A DNA stretch of 64,000 nt, taken from assembly GCF_947487305.1 (NCBI RefSeq), contig NZ_CANKWH010000011.1, forward strand, positions 1 through 64,000, in the 5' to 3' direction. Below the pieces are notes generated by a model. It did no database searches and was not told the DNA's origin. It was given only the letters and a program-made list of their open reading frames with translations. Position 1 is the stretch's first letter, and each line of letters opens with the position of its first letter. Position numbers and translations under genes: made by a program. The DNA is from an uncultured Paracoccus sp. GTDB lineage: Bacteria > Pseudomonadota > Alphaproteobacteria > Rhodobacterales > Rhodobacteraceae. Shown here in pieces: positions 45,978 to 56,536 of the stretch.

Positions 45978-48746
45978 ATGCCCGTTCAAAGCGCCCCGGC
46001 CCTGCCCGGGGCGCATGCCATCTTTGACCCCGATACCTTCCTGCCCGCACTCGACGCCGAGCTGGCGCCGCTGACCACCCCGCGCGAGATCCGCTCGGCC
46101 GCCGTGCGCATCCTCGGCGAGGCGCGAAAATCGGCCATGGCTGATATCGTCACCGGCTTCGAAAGCCACCCCCGCGCCGCGCGCGAGACCGTGCGCGCCA
46201 TCGCGAGCCTGACCGATGGCATCGTCACTGCCATCCACCACGTCGCCACCACCCGCCTGCACCCGCAGCCCAACCCGTCCGAATCCGAGCGACTGGCCGT
46301 GCTGGCCGTCGGCGGCTATGGCCGGGCCGAAATGGCGCCGCAAAGCGATATCGATCTCTTGTTCCTGACGCCCTACAAGGTCACGGGCTGGGCGGAAAGC
46401 GTGGTCGAATCCATGCTCTACATGCTCTGGGACATGAAGCTGAAGATCGGCCATTCGATCCGCAGCGTCGATGATTGCCTGCGCCTTGGCGCCGGCGACA
46501 TGACCATCCGCACCGCGCTGGTGGAACACCGTCTCGTCACCGGCCATGCCCCCCTTGCCGAGGATCTGCGCGAGCGGCTCTGGGCCGATCTCTTTTCCAA
46601 GACCGTGCCGGAATTCGTCGAGGCAAAGCTGACGGAACGCGAGGCCCGGCACGAGCGGCAGGGCGGCCAGCGTTACGTGCTGGAGCCGAACGTCAAGGAG
46701 GGCAAGGGCGGGCTGCGCGACCTGCAGACGCTCTACTGGATCGGCAAGTATATCCACCGCGTCGACCGCGCTGTCGAGCTGGTCGATCTCGGCTTCTTCA
46801 CCCGCGAGGAGCATCTGAATTTCTGGCAGGCCGAGGATTTCCTCTGGGCCGTGCGCTGTCATATCCACCTGATCGCCGGGCGTCCGGTGGATCAGCTGAC
46901 CTTCGACATGCAGGTCGAGGTCGCCCGCCGCATGGGCTATCGCGACGGACAGGGCCGCCGCGATGTCGAGCATTTCATGCAGGACTATTTCCGCCACGCC
47001 ACCAATGTGGGCGAAGTCACGCGGGTCTTCCTGACCGCGCTCGAAGCCCATCACGTCCGCAAGGCGCCTTTTCTCGGCCGGCTGTTCCGCCGCCGCCGCA
47101 AGCTGCGCCCGGGATTTACCGAGGAGCTGGGCCGCCTCGCCATCGCCGATGACAAGGACTTCCTCAGCCAGCCGCTGAACATCCTGCGGCTGTTCGAAGA
47201 GGCCCTGCGCACCGGCCTTCTGATCCATCCCGACGCCATGCGGCTGGTCACTTCGAATCTTGACCTGATCGACGATGCCATGCGCACCGATCCCGAGGCG
47301 TCGCGGATCTTTGTCGATCTGCTCTTGAAACACGGCAATCCGGAACGCGCGCTGCGCCGGATGAACGAATTGGGCGTCCTTTCGGCCTTCATCCCCGAAT
47401 TCGAGCCGATCGTGGCGATGATGCAGTTCAACGTCTATCACCATTACACGGTGGACGAGCATTCGATCCAATGCGTCGCGGCCTTGGCCGAGATCGAGCG
47501 GGGCGAGCATCCCGATGACCTGCCGCTGTCCCATGAGATCATGCAGGAGGGCATCAACCGCCGGGTGCTCTATCTGGCGACGCTGCTTCATGACATCGGC
47601 AAGGGCCGGCCCGAGGATCACTCGATCCTCGGCGCGCGTCTGGCGCGGCGGGTGGTGGCCCGGCTCGGCTTTTCCGCCGAAGAGGTCGAGACGGTCGAAT
47701 GGCTGGTGCGCAATCACCTGCTGATGTCTGACGTGGCGCAGAAGCGCGACATTGCCGACCCGCGCACGCTGAGGGATTTCGCCAAGGCAGTGAAGACCCG
47801 CAAGCGGCTGGACCTGCTGCTGGTGCTGACAGTCTGCGACATTCGCGGCGTCGGGCCGAATACCTGGAACAATTGGAAGGCGATGCTGCTTCGCAAGCTG
47901 CATCAGGAAACCGCCGCCGCCCTTGATGGCGGGCTGGAAGAGATCAACCGCGACAAGCGCCAGAACGAGGCCAAGCGCAGCCTGCGGCACCTGCTGGTCG
48001 CCAAGGGCTGGGAGGCCAAGGCCATCCGGGCCGAGATCGCGCGGCATTACGACAGCTATTGGCCGGGCCTGCCGACCGAGACGCAGGCGGTCTTTGCCGG
48101 CCTGCTGGACGGCATCGGCAGCGAAGAGATCCGCATCGACCTGAAGCCCGATACCGACCGCGACGCCACCCGCGCCACCTTCGTTCTGGCCGACCATCCC
48201 GGCATCTTCTCGCGGCTTTGCGGGGCACTGTCGCTGATGGGGGCGAACGTCGTGGACGCGCGCACCTATACCACCAAGGACGGTTTTGCGACTGCGGTCT
48301 TCTGGGTGCAGGATGCTGACGGACATCCCTATGCCGAGGATCGCCTGCCGCGCCTGCGCAAGATGATCGATCGCACGCTGAAGGGCGAGGTGGTGGCCCG
48401 CGACGCCTTTGCCGACCGCGACAAGATCAGGAAGCGCGAGCGCGAATTCCGCTTCCCGACCCATATCACCTTCGACAACGAGGGCAGCGATATCTATACG
48501 ATCATCGAGGTCGATACCCGCGACCGGCCGGGGCTGCTTTATGACCTGACGCGGACCTTGGCGGCGAACCATATCCAGATCGCCAGCGCCGTCATCGCCA
48601 CCTTCGGGGCGCAGGTGGTGGACAGCTTCTACGTCAAGGACATGTTCGGGATGAAACTCTTCAGCGACGCCAAGCGCGACTCGCTGGAAAAGAAACTGCG
48701 CGCGGCGATCCAGCAAGGCGCGGACAGGGCAGGCACGACAGCATGA
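45978..48746 (+). CDS. glnD: protein-PII uridylyltransferase/uridylyl-removing enzyme
   Basis: 922 residues, full length. Nucleotidyltransferase motif GGYGRAEMAPQSDIDLLFL (112-130), the PII-UTase linker (LEPNVKEGKGGLRDLQTLYW near 235), HD-domain histidine 538 and aspartate 539 (LLHDIGKGRPEDHS), and two ACT domains near residues 732 and 842 (FVLADHPGIFSRLCGAL; VDTRDRPGLLYDLTRTL). It senses glutamine and uridylylates PII proteins, setting nitrogen control, which also bears on the nitrate genes downstream. The ATG at 45978 is preferred to a TTG at 45945. Overlaps murJ. Confidence 0.96.
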   Translation: MPVQSAPALPGAHAIFDPDTFLPALDAELAPLTTPREIRSAAVRILGEARKSAMADIVTGFESHPRAARETVRAIASLTDGIVTAIHHVATTRLHPQPNPSESERLAVLAVGGYGRAEMAPQSDIDLLFLTPYKVTGWAESVVESMLYMLWDMKLKIGHSIRSVDDCLRLGAGDMTIRTALVEHRLVTGHAPLAEDLRERLWADLFSKTVPEFVEAKLTEREARHERQGGQRYVLEPNVKEGKGGLRDLQTLYWIGKYIHRVDRAVELVDLGFFTREEHLNFWQAEDFLWAVRCHIHLIAGRPVDQLTFDMQVEVARRMGYRDGQGRRDVEHFMQDYFRHATNVGEVTRVFLTALEAHHVRKAPFLGRLFRRRRKLRPGFTEELGRLAIADDKDFLSQPLNILRLFEEALRTGLLIHPDAMRLVTSNLDLIDDAMRTDPEASRIFVDLLLKHGNPERALRRMNELGVLSAFIPEFEPIVAMMQFNVYHHYTVDEHSIQCVAALAEIERGEHPDDLPLSHEIMQEGINRRVLYLATLLHDIGKGRPEDHSILGARLARRVVARLGFSAEEVETVEWLVRNHLLMSDVAQKRDIADPRTLRDFAKAVKTRKRLDLLLVLTVCDIRGVGPNTWNNWKAMLLRKLHQETAAALDGGLEEINRDKRQNEAKRSLRHLLVAKGWEAKAIRAEIARHYDSYWPGLPTETQAVFAGLLDGIGSEEIRIDLKPDTDRDATRATFVLADHPGIFSRLCGALSLMGANVVDARTYTTKDGFATAVFWVQDADGHPYAEDRLPRLRKMIDRTLKGEVVARDAFADRDKIRKREREFRFPTHITFDNEGSDIYTIIEVDTRDRPGLLYDLTRTLAANHIQIASAVIATFGAQVVDSFYVKDMFGMKLFSDAKRDSLEKKLRAAIQQGADRAGTTA

Positions 48747-50278
48747 CGAGACCCGGACTGGTGCGCGGCTTCCTTTCGGTGGGAAGCTGGACGATGGTAT
48801 CGCGGGTGTCGGGATTCATCCGCGACATCCTGATGGCGGCATGGCTCGGCACCGGCCCGGTGGCCGAGGCTTTCCTGATCGCGCTGTCCCTGCCCAACAT
48901 GTTCCGCCGCTTCTTCGCCGAAGGGGCCTTCAACACCGCCTTCGTGCCGATGTTCGCCAAGAAGCTCGAGCACCGGACCGAGGCGCAGCGTTTTGCCGCC
49001 GAGGCGTTTTCGGGTCTGTTCATGGTGGTGCTGGTGATCTCGGCGCTGGCGATGATCTTCATGCCGGGCCTCGTCTGGCTGATGGCCTCGGGCTTTGCGG
49101 GGGACGAGCGCTTCGCGCTGGCGGTCGAATATGGCCGCATCACCTTCCCCTATATCCTCCTGATCTCGATGGCCTCGATGGTTTCGGGCGTCTTGAACGC
49201 CAATGGCCGCTTCACGGCCGCCGCCGCCGCCCCGGTTCTGTTGAACCTTCTCTTCATCGCGGCGATGGGTCTGGCGCGCTATCGCGGTTGGGACATGGGC
49301 CTGACGCTGGCCTGGGCCACGCCGCTCACGGGCATCGCCCAGCTGGGACTGGTCTGGTGGGATGCCCACCGCACAGGCTGGACCTTCCTGCCCCGCCGCC
49401 CGCGCCTCTCGCCCGACATGCGCCGGCTGCTGGCCGTCGCCCTGCCCGCGGCCTTTGCCGGCGGCGTGGTGCAGCTGAACCTGCTGATCGGCCGTCAGGT
49501 CGGCTCGCAATTCGAGGGCGCGATCGCCTGGCTCTCCTATTCCGACCGGCTTTATCAGCTGCCGCTCGGCGTCGTCGGCGCCGCCGTGGCCGTGGTGCTG
49601 CTGCCGGAACTGGCCCGCCGGTTGCGCGCGGGCGACGAGGCCGGCGGCCAGTCCGCCTATAGCCGCGCCACCGAATTCGGGCTGTTCCTCACCTTGCCCG
49701 CCGCCTTCGCCATTGCCGTCATCGCCGTGCCGATGGTCGCCACGCTTTTCGAGCGCGGCCAGTTCACCGCCGAGGACACGGTGCAGACCGCCCGCGCGCT
49801 GGTGGTCTATGCCCTCGGCCTGCCCGCCTTCGTGCTGCAAAAGATCCTGCAGCCGCTCTATTTCGCGCGCGAGGACACCAGGACCCCGTTCCGCTATGCG
49901 CTCTATTCCATGGTGGTGAACGCCGCCGTGGCCTTCGGGCTGATGGGTCCGATGGGCTTCCTGGCCGCCGCACTTGGCACCACGATCGCCGCATGGGTCA
50001 TGGTAGGGCAGTTGTGGTGGGGCACGCGCAGCATGGGTCAGGCCGCCCGCGCCGATGACCGCCTGCGCCGCACCGCCCCCCGGATCGTACTGGCCTCGGC
50101 GCTGATGGCGCTGGCGCTCTGGTTCATCGAGGGCTGGCTGGAGACCGCAAATGTCTCCCGCATCCCCGGTCTGGCCGTGCTGGTCATTGGCGGCGCCGCG
50201 ATCTATTTCGCACTGGCCTTCCTGACTGGCGCCTACAAGCTCTCGGAACTCAAGACCGCGGTGCGGCGGCGGCGATAG
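48743..50278 (+). CDS. murJ: lipid II flippase MurJ
   Basis: 511 residues with about 14 membrane helices. It opens with FLSVGSWTMVSRVSGFIRDI and contains FFAEGAFNTAFVPMFAKK near 54, the family hallmark that includes the essential charged residues. VVLLPELARRLRAGDE near 284 and LFERGQFTAEDT near 335 are also typical. It flips lipid II across the inner membrane for peptidoglycan synthesis. Its ATG overlaps the glnD stop (ATGA), a coupling common in alphaproteobacteria. Confidence 0.95.
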   Translation: MTRPGLVRGFLSVGSWTMVSRVSGFIRDILMAAWLGTGPVAEAFLIALSLPNMFRRFFAEGAFNTAFVPMFAKKLEHRTEAQRFAAEAFSGLFMVVLVISALAMIFMPGLVWLMASGFAGDERFALAVEYGRITFPYILLISMASMVSGVLNANGRFTAAAAAPVLLNLLFIAAMGLARYRGWDMGLTLAWATPLTGIAQLGLVWWDAHRTGWTFLPRRPRLSPDMRRLLAVALPAAFAGGVVQLNLLIGRQVGSQFEGAIAWLSYSDRLYQLPLGVVGAAVAVVLLPELARRLRAGDEAGGQSAYSRATEFGLFLTLPAAFAIAVIAVPMVATLFERGQFTAEDTVQTARALVVYALGLPAFVLQKILQPLYFAREDTRTPFRYALYSMVVNAAVAFGLMGPMGFLAAALGTTIAAWVMVGQLWWGTRSMGQAARADDRLRRTAPRIVLASALMALALWFIEGWLETANVSRIPGLAVLVIGGAAIYFALAFLTGAYKLSELKTAVRRRR

Positions 50279-50314
50279 GCCTTCCCAACCCGCCAACTCT
50301 CCTATAGGCAGAAC

Positions 50315-50424
50315 CCACGCAGGGGAGTCCCGCCTAAGGGGACTGAGAGGCTGACGGGGCAATGCCCGGTGATGCGACCCTTTGAACCTGACCCAGTTGA
50401 TACTGGCGGAGGAAGCTAGGCGAG
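50315..50424 (+). promoter_or_regulatory. TPP riboswitch aptamer (THI element)
   Basis: The conserved pieces are in order: GGGGAG near 50322, CTGAGAGG (50343-50350), GATGCGACCC near 50371, and then AACCTGACCC, AGTTGATACTGGCG and GGAAGCTAGGCG. These form the pyrimidine- and pyrophosphate-binding arms of the thiamine pyrophosphate aptamer. It lies upstream of thiC, its classical target. When TPP is abundant, thiC should be switched off. Confidence 0.93.
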
Positions 50425-50430
50425 CAGACC

Positions 50431-50488
50431 GGGACCGTGAACCCGTCCCCTGCCCTGCCGACAGGGGGTCGCAAGGCCCCTGTTTCCC
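50431..50488 (+). terminator. riboswitch expression platform: terminator and competing antiterminator
   Basis: ACAGGGG (50461-50467) pairs with CCCCTGT (50477-50483), followed by UUUCCC: a short intrinsic terminator. The same CAGGGG can instead pair with CCCCTG at 50447-50452, giving an antiterminator. A third hairpin, GGGAC (50431-50435) with GTCCC (50445-50449), would sequester that antiterminator strand. The three structures exclude one another, as expected for transcription attenuation by TPP. Confidence 0.6.
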
Positions 50489-50529
50489 AAGCCGAACTCG
50501 ATTGGTGTCCTTTTGAGCGAATGGCTTGA

Positions 50530-52335
<1,806 letters not shown>

Positions 52336-52345
52336 GGGGGGGTAG

Positions 52346-52371
52346 CGCCGGGGTGTGGGAGCGCCCCGGCG
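52346..52371. terminator. possible terminator hairpin after thiC
   Basis: CGCCGGGG (52346-52353) pairs with CCCCGGCG (52364-52371) around a ten-base loop, 11 bases after the thiC stop. No U-run follows, so termination strength is doubtful. It opens a 441-base gene-free stretch that continues with G-rich runs, a large palindrome (52518-52576) and an 11-bp tandem repeat (52652-52706). Confidence 0.45.
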
Positions 52372-52517
52372 ATCGCTTGGTTGTAGGAAGGGGGGGGGTA
52401 TCAGTCCGCCAGATAATCTAGCACGGTGATGATTGTTCGTTGGTCTGGCCAAGCTGACCTTCGTGCTTTGCGCAGCGGAGGGCAGGTCCGGGTTCGGCCT
52501 GCCTGATGCAGTAAACG

Positions 52518-52576
52518 TAGGGTGGGGTTTCACCCCACCATCGCGGCGGATCGTGGTGGGTTGAAAACCCACCCTA
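52518..52576. repeat. nested palindromic repeat (REP-like pair)
   Basis: The left arm (52518-52540) begins TAGGGTGGGG and the right arm (52554-52576) ends CCCACCCTA. The arms are 23 bases each and complementary at 21 positions, with a 13-base spacer. Each arm is itself a small hairpin (GGGGTTTCACCCC; GGTGGGTTGAAAACCCACC), so the unit is two head-to-head REP-like elements. Repeats starting GTAGGGTGGGTT are familiar intergenic elements in many proteobacteria. It lies between convergent thiC and the rhomboid-like gene. Confidence 0.8.
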
Positions 52577-52651
52577 CAGCGAGCCCGTATCAGCCAGCAT
52601 AGGATGCGTGCTCGCACGCATCCCTCCACCCCAACGAAGCCGCTCCCCTCC

Positions 52652-52706
52652 TGTGCACGCCCTGTGCACAACCTGTGCACCCTCGGTGCACGCCCTGTGC
52701 AGCCCA
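52652..52706. repeat. 11-bp tandem repeat, five units
   Basis: GTGCAC occurs at 52653, 52664, 52675 and 52686, and GTGCAG at 52697: exactly 11 bases apart each time. The unit is close to TGTGCACGCCC, with changes only in the last four positions and at unit ends. The core GTGCAC is itself palindromic. The array lies in the same gene-free region as the REP-like pair, 71 bases beyond the end of the rhomboid-like gene. It may be a protein-binding array on one face of the helix or a simple repeat. Confidence 0.85.
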
Positions 52707-52776
52707 TTCCCCAGAAATTGCTGGCCTCTCGGGCGCCTGCCGCCCGAAAACCCCCACGCAACGCGCGCTTGTTGCG

Positions 52777-53478
52777 TCAGCGCTGCCGCAACTGCCGCAG
52801 CGCCCGGCCGACGCCGCCATCGACCAGGAGGAAGGACAGCCCGAACCCGCAGGCAAAGCCCGCCAGCTCGGCGATCCAGCCATATCCGGCGTTGCCGAAC
52901 AACAGCCCGAAGACCAGCTGGAACAGAAGCAGCATCCCGATCAGGGTGAAGGCCCGCATCCGGTTGGCATGGACCGCCGCAAGCCGGGTCCAGAGCAGGA
53001 AGGTAAAGGCCCCGACCAGCCCATAGACCGCCGGATAGCCGCCGATCAGCGGCCCGACGCGGCCATCGTAAGCCATTGCAAAAGCAGTATAAACCAGCGC
53101 CCCACCTATGGCAGAGCCGAAGAACAGCGCCAGCACCGCGACCGGGCGGAAATTGGCGGCGACCATGTTCCCCAGGGCCAGCGTGAAGACCACGACGAAC
53201 AGCGCATGGGTAAAGCTGTAATGGACGAAGGGATAGGTCACGATCCGGTAGAGATGGCCGAAATCCACCGCGCCGATGGCCAGCATCCGCTCGATGAACT
53301 CCGGCACGAAGGCCGACCACTCGATCGCGTTCATGCGCAGGGCAATCCCCTGCTGCCCGCCGATCAGCCCGTATTGGCCCAGGCCAAAGACAAGTTCGCC
53401 CGCGATCATCGGCAGGGCCAGCACCCAGACCACCCAAGGCAACTGGTTGATCGGCGATTCAGTGGACCCGTGGCGCAT
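52777..53478 (-). CDS. rhomboid-family membrane protein lacking the catalytic dyad
   Basis: 233 residues with about six or seven membrane helices. The fold follows rhomboid: HYSFTHALFVVVFTLALGNMV near 86, then GGYPAVYGLVGAF (146-158) where active enzymes have GASGAIFGL, and WIAELAGFACGFGLSF (201-216) where they have AHLGGFxxG. Thus the catalytic serine is Tyr148 and the histidine is Glu204, so proteolysis is not expected. Such pseudo-rhomboids can bind or chaperone membrane proteins. The ATG at 53478 follows GGGAGAG; the in-frame extension upstream overlaps trpS on the other strand. Divergent from trpS. Confidence 0.8.
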   Translation of the reverse strand: MRHGSTESPINQLPWVVWVLALPMIAGELVFGLGQYGLIGGQQGIALRMNAIEWSAFVPEFIERMLAIGAVDFGHLYRIVTYPFVHYSFTHALFVVVFTLALGNMVAANFRPVAVLALFFGSAIGGALVYTAFAMAYDGRVGPLIGGYPAVYGLVGAFTFLLWTRLAAVHANRMRAFTLIGMLLLFQLVFGLLFGNAGYGWIAELAGFACGFGLSFLLVDGGVGRALRQLRQR

Positions 53479-53554
53479 GGAACTCTCCCGTGGTTGCGAA
53501 GCCGGCGGGCAAGGGCTAAGCGAAAGCGAAGCGAATTCCAAGCAGGCTTGAGCC

Positions 53555-54577
53555 ATGACCACGACCCATACGCCCCGCATCTTCTCCGGCATCCAGCCCT
53601 CGGGCGGAATCACGCTGGGGAATTACCTTGGCGCGCTGAAGCGTTTCGTCTCGCTGCAGGAAACCGGGGTCGAGACGGTCTATTGCGTCGTCGACCTGCA
53701 CGCGATCACCGTCTGGCAGGAACCGGAAACCCTGCGCCAGCAGACTCGCGAGGCGGCGGCGGCCTTCATGGCGGCGGGCGTCGATCCGGCGCGCTCGATC
53801 CTGTTCAACCAGAGCCAGGTCTCGGCCCATGCCGAGATGGCGTGGCTGTTCAATACCGTGGCGCGGGTCGGCTGGATGTACCGGATGACCCAATTCAAGG
53901 ACAAGGCCGGCAAGAACAGCGAGAATGCCAGTCTTGGCCTGCTGGCCTATCCGGCGCTGATGGCCGCCGACATCCTGACCTATCACGCCACAGCCGTTCC
54001 GGTGGGCGATGACCAGAAGCAGCATCTGGAACTGACCCGCGACATCGCGGCCAAGTTCAACCACGATTATGGCACCGACTTCTTCCCGATCACCGAACCG
54101 CTGATCGAGGGCGTCGCCACGCGCGTCATGTCGCTGCGCGATGGTTCGAAGAAGATGTCGAAATCCGACCCGTCGGATGCGAGCCGCATCAATCTGACCG
54201 ACGATGCCGATGCCATCGCCCAGAAGATCCGCAAGGCCCGCACCGATGCCGAGCCGCTGCCGGGCAACATGGACGGGCTGAAGGACCGGCCCGAGGCGCG
54301 CAATCTGGTCAACATCTATGCCGCGCTGTCGGACGAGACGCCGGACCAGGTGCTGGCCCGGTTCGAGGGCCAGGGTTTTGGCGCGTTCAAGCCCGCGCTG
54401 GCCGAGGTGGCGGTGGCCGCGCTGTCGCCGATCACCACGCGGATGAACCAGTTCATGGCCGACCCCGCCGAGATCGACCGCATCCTGGGCGACGGGGCCA
54501 ACCGCGCCGATGCCATCGCCACGCCGATCCTTGATGCGACCAAGTCGATCATGGGCTTGATCAGTTCACGCAGGTGA
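53555..54577 (+). CDS. trpS: tryptophanyl-tRNA synthetase
   Basis: 340 residues, class I synthetase. The HIGH-equivalent is in [14 protein letters not shown] near residue 12 (GNYLGA), and the KMSKS loop is [10 protein letters not shown] with Met201. [27 protein letters not shown]-type sequence near 128-150 (in the order [21 protein letters not shown]) binds Trp-AMP. Widely conserved murJ-trpS neighbours are here separated by thiC and the rhomboid-like gene. Confidence 0.96.
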   Translation: MTTTHTPRIFSGIQPSGGITLGNYLGALKRFVSLQETGVETVYCVVDLHAITVWQEPETLRQQTREAAAAFMAAGVDPARSILFNQSQVSAHAEMAWLFNTVARVGWMYRMTQFKDKAGKNSENASLGLLAYPALMAADILTYHATAVPVGDDQKQHLELTRDIAAKFNHDYGTDFFPITEPLIEGVATRVMSLRDGSKKMSKSDPSDASRINLTDDADAIAQKIRKARTDAEPLPGNMDGLKDRPEARNLVNIYAALSDETPDQVLARFEGQGFGAFKPALAEVAVAALSPITTRMNQFMADPAEIDRILGDGANRADAIATPILDATKSIMGLISSRR

Positions 54578-54849
54578 AATATTATTTCCCTTAAGTTCTG
54601 ACAACCGGCCCCCACCGCCGCCCTGCCGCTTGCCGCCCGCAACGGTCGCATCTGAACGGTCCATTCTGCCGAGCGGGCCTGATGGTGATGCCGGACCGGC
54701 CCGCGCGCGCCTTGCGGCCATGGTTCTGCGCAAGGGTGGCCGCGATCACGGCTTCGGGTATCGTCCCGGGCTGGACGCGCGGCGGTCATGGTGATCAGAT
54801 GCGGCTATGCCAGCCGGCGCGGGAGGCGCGGGCCAGCGAGGGGGGAAGA

Positions 54850-56535
54850 ATGGCTTTGGACCAACCGAAGGGCGTCTGGAAATCCGGTCGCGGCAAGGGG
54901 CGGCACACGCCCAAGGGCCGGCAGCTTGACGATCACGCCCTGGCCGAGGTGCGGACGCTTCTGGGCGATGATCCGCGCCGCCGCGACCTGCTGATCGAAT
55001 ACCTGCACCGGATTCAGGACAGCTACGGCTGCCTCACCTCCGGCCACCTGCGTGCCCTGGCCGACGAAATGCGGCTGGCGATGGCCGAGGTCTACGAGGT
55101 CGCAACCTTCTATGCCCATTTCGACGTGGTGAAGGAGGGCGAGACCCCGCCGCCCGCCTTGACCATACGCGTCTGCGACAGTCTCAGTTGTGAGCTGGCA
55201 GGGGCCGAGGCCCTGCGTGCGGCGCTGGAGAGTGGTCTCGATCCGGCCGAGGTCCGCGTGTTGCGCGCGCCCTGCATGGGCCGTTGCGACACTGCGCCGG
55301 TGCTGGAACTGGGCCATAACCATATCGACCATGCCACGCCCGACAAGGTCCGCGCCGCCATTTCGGCGGGTGACACCCATGCGCATATTCCGGATTACGA
55401 AACGCTCGATGCCTATCGCGCCGGCGGCGGCTATGCGGCGCTCGAGCGGTTGCGCAAGGGCGGGAACTGGGAAGAAGTGCAGCAGAGCCTGCTGGATGCC
55501 GGGCTGCGCGGCCTCGGTGGCGCGGGTTTCCCCTCGGGCAAGAAATGGGGCTTCGTCCGCGCCAATCCCGGCCCGCGTCTGATGGCGGTGAATGGCGACG
55601 AGGGCGAGCCGGGGACGATCAAGGACCGCCATTACCTTGAACGCACGCCGCATCTCTTCCTCGAAGGCATGCTGATCGCCGCTTGGGCGGTCGAGGCCGA
55701 GCGCGTCTATCTCTACATGCGCGACGAATACCCGGCGGTGCTGGAGATCCTGCGCCGCGAGATCGCCGCGCTGGAGGCAGCAGGCATCGCCTCGCCCGGG
55801 TATATCGACCTGCGCCGGGGTGCCGGCGCCTATATCTGCGGCGAGGAAAGCGCGATGATCGAATCGATCGAAGGCAAGCGCGGCATCCCCCGGAACCGCC
55901 CGCCCTTCGTCGCGCAGGTTGGCATCTTCGACCGGCCAACGCTGGTCCATAACGTCGAAACCCTCTACTGGATCGCCCGCATTTGCCGCGAGGGGCCGGA
56001 GGTGCTGAACGGCACCGAGAAGAATGGCCGGAAGGGGCTGCGCAGCTTCTCGGTCTCGGGTCGCGTCGCCAAGCCCGGGGTCTACCTCTTGCCAGCGGGA
56101 TCGACCATCACCGACATCATCGCGTCGGCGGGCGGCATGGCCGAGGGGCATCGCTTCAAGGCCTATCAGCCGGGCGGGCCGTCCTCCGGCCTCTTGCCGG
56201 CCAGCATGGCGGATATTCCGATGGATTTCGACATGCTGCAACCGCATGGCAGCTTCATCGGCTCGGCCGCCGTGGTGGTCCTCTCGGATCAGGACAGCGC
56301 AAGGGCGGCGGCGCTGAACATGCTGCGCTTCTTCGAGGATGAAAGTTGCGGCCAGTGCACCCCGTGCCGGGTCGGCTGCGAGAAGGCGGTGAAGCTGATG
56401 CAGGCCGATCACTGGGACCAGCCGCTGCTGAAGGAACTGGCGGCGGTGATGATCGATGCCAGCATCTGCGGGCTTGGGCAGGCGGCGCCGAACCCGTTCC
56501 TGCTGACGATGAAACATTTCCCGGACGAGGTGTGA
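54850..56535 (+). CDS. NAD-dependent formate dehydrogenase, fused gamma-beta subunit (FdsG-FdsB)
   Basis: 561 residues joining two usually separate subunits. Residues 1-160 are NuoE/FdsG-like with a 2Fe-2S site at Cys109, Cys114, Cys142 and Cys146. Residues about 205-561 are NuoF/FdsB-like: GLGGAGFPSGKKW near 221 (FMN/NADH), GAYICGEESAMIESIEG near 330, and the 4Fe-4S motif SCGQCTPCR starting at Cys500 with the fourth cysteine near 540. It passes electrons from FdsA to NAD+. The ATG at 54850 follows GGGGGAAG. One base separates it from fdsA. The 272 bases before it hold no recognisable gene. Confidence 0.92.
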   Translation: MALDQPKGVWKSGRGKGRHTPKGRQLDDHALAEVRTLLGDDPRRRDLLIEYLHRIQDSYGCLTSGHLRALADEMRLAMAEVYEVATFYAHFDVVKEGETPPPALTIRVCDSLSCELAGAEALRAALESGLDPAEVRVLRAPCMGRCDTAPVLELGHNHIDHATPDKVRAAISAGDTHAHIPDYETLDAYRAGGGYAALERLRKGGNWEEVQQSLLDAGLRGLGGAGFPSGKKWGFVRANPGPRLMAVNGDEGEPGTIKDRHYLERTPHLFLEGMLIAAWAVEAERVYLYMRDEYPAVLEILRREIAALEAAGIASPGYIDLRRGAGAYICGEESAMIESIEGKRGIPRNRPPFVAQVGIFDRPTLVHNVETLYWIARICREGPEVLNGTEKNGRKGLRSFSVSGRVAKPGVYLLPAGSTITDIIASAGGMAEGHRFKAYQPGGPSSGLLPASMADIPMDFDMLQPHGSFIGSAAVVVLSDQDSARAAALNMLRFFEDESCGQCTPCRVGCEKAVKLMQADHWDQPLLKELAAVMIDASICGLGQAAPNPFLLTMKHFPDEV

Positions 56536-56536
56536 C

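Noticed and set aside
45717-48716. Open minus-strand frame of about 999 codons
   Set aside because: Antisense to glnD, whose nucleotidyltransferase, HD and ACT motifs are unambiguous.
52652-52706. CRISPR-like or replication-origin iteron array
   Set aside because: The period is only 11 bp with no spacers, and no replication or Cas gene is near; reported as a tandem repeat only.
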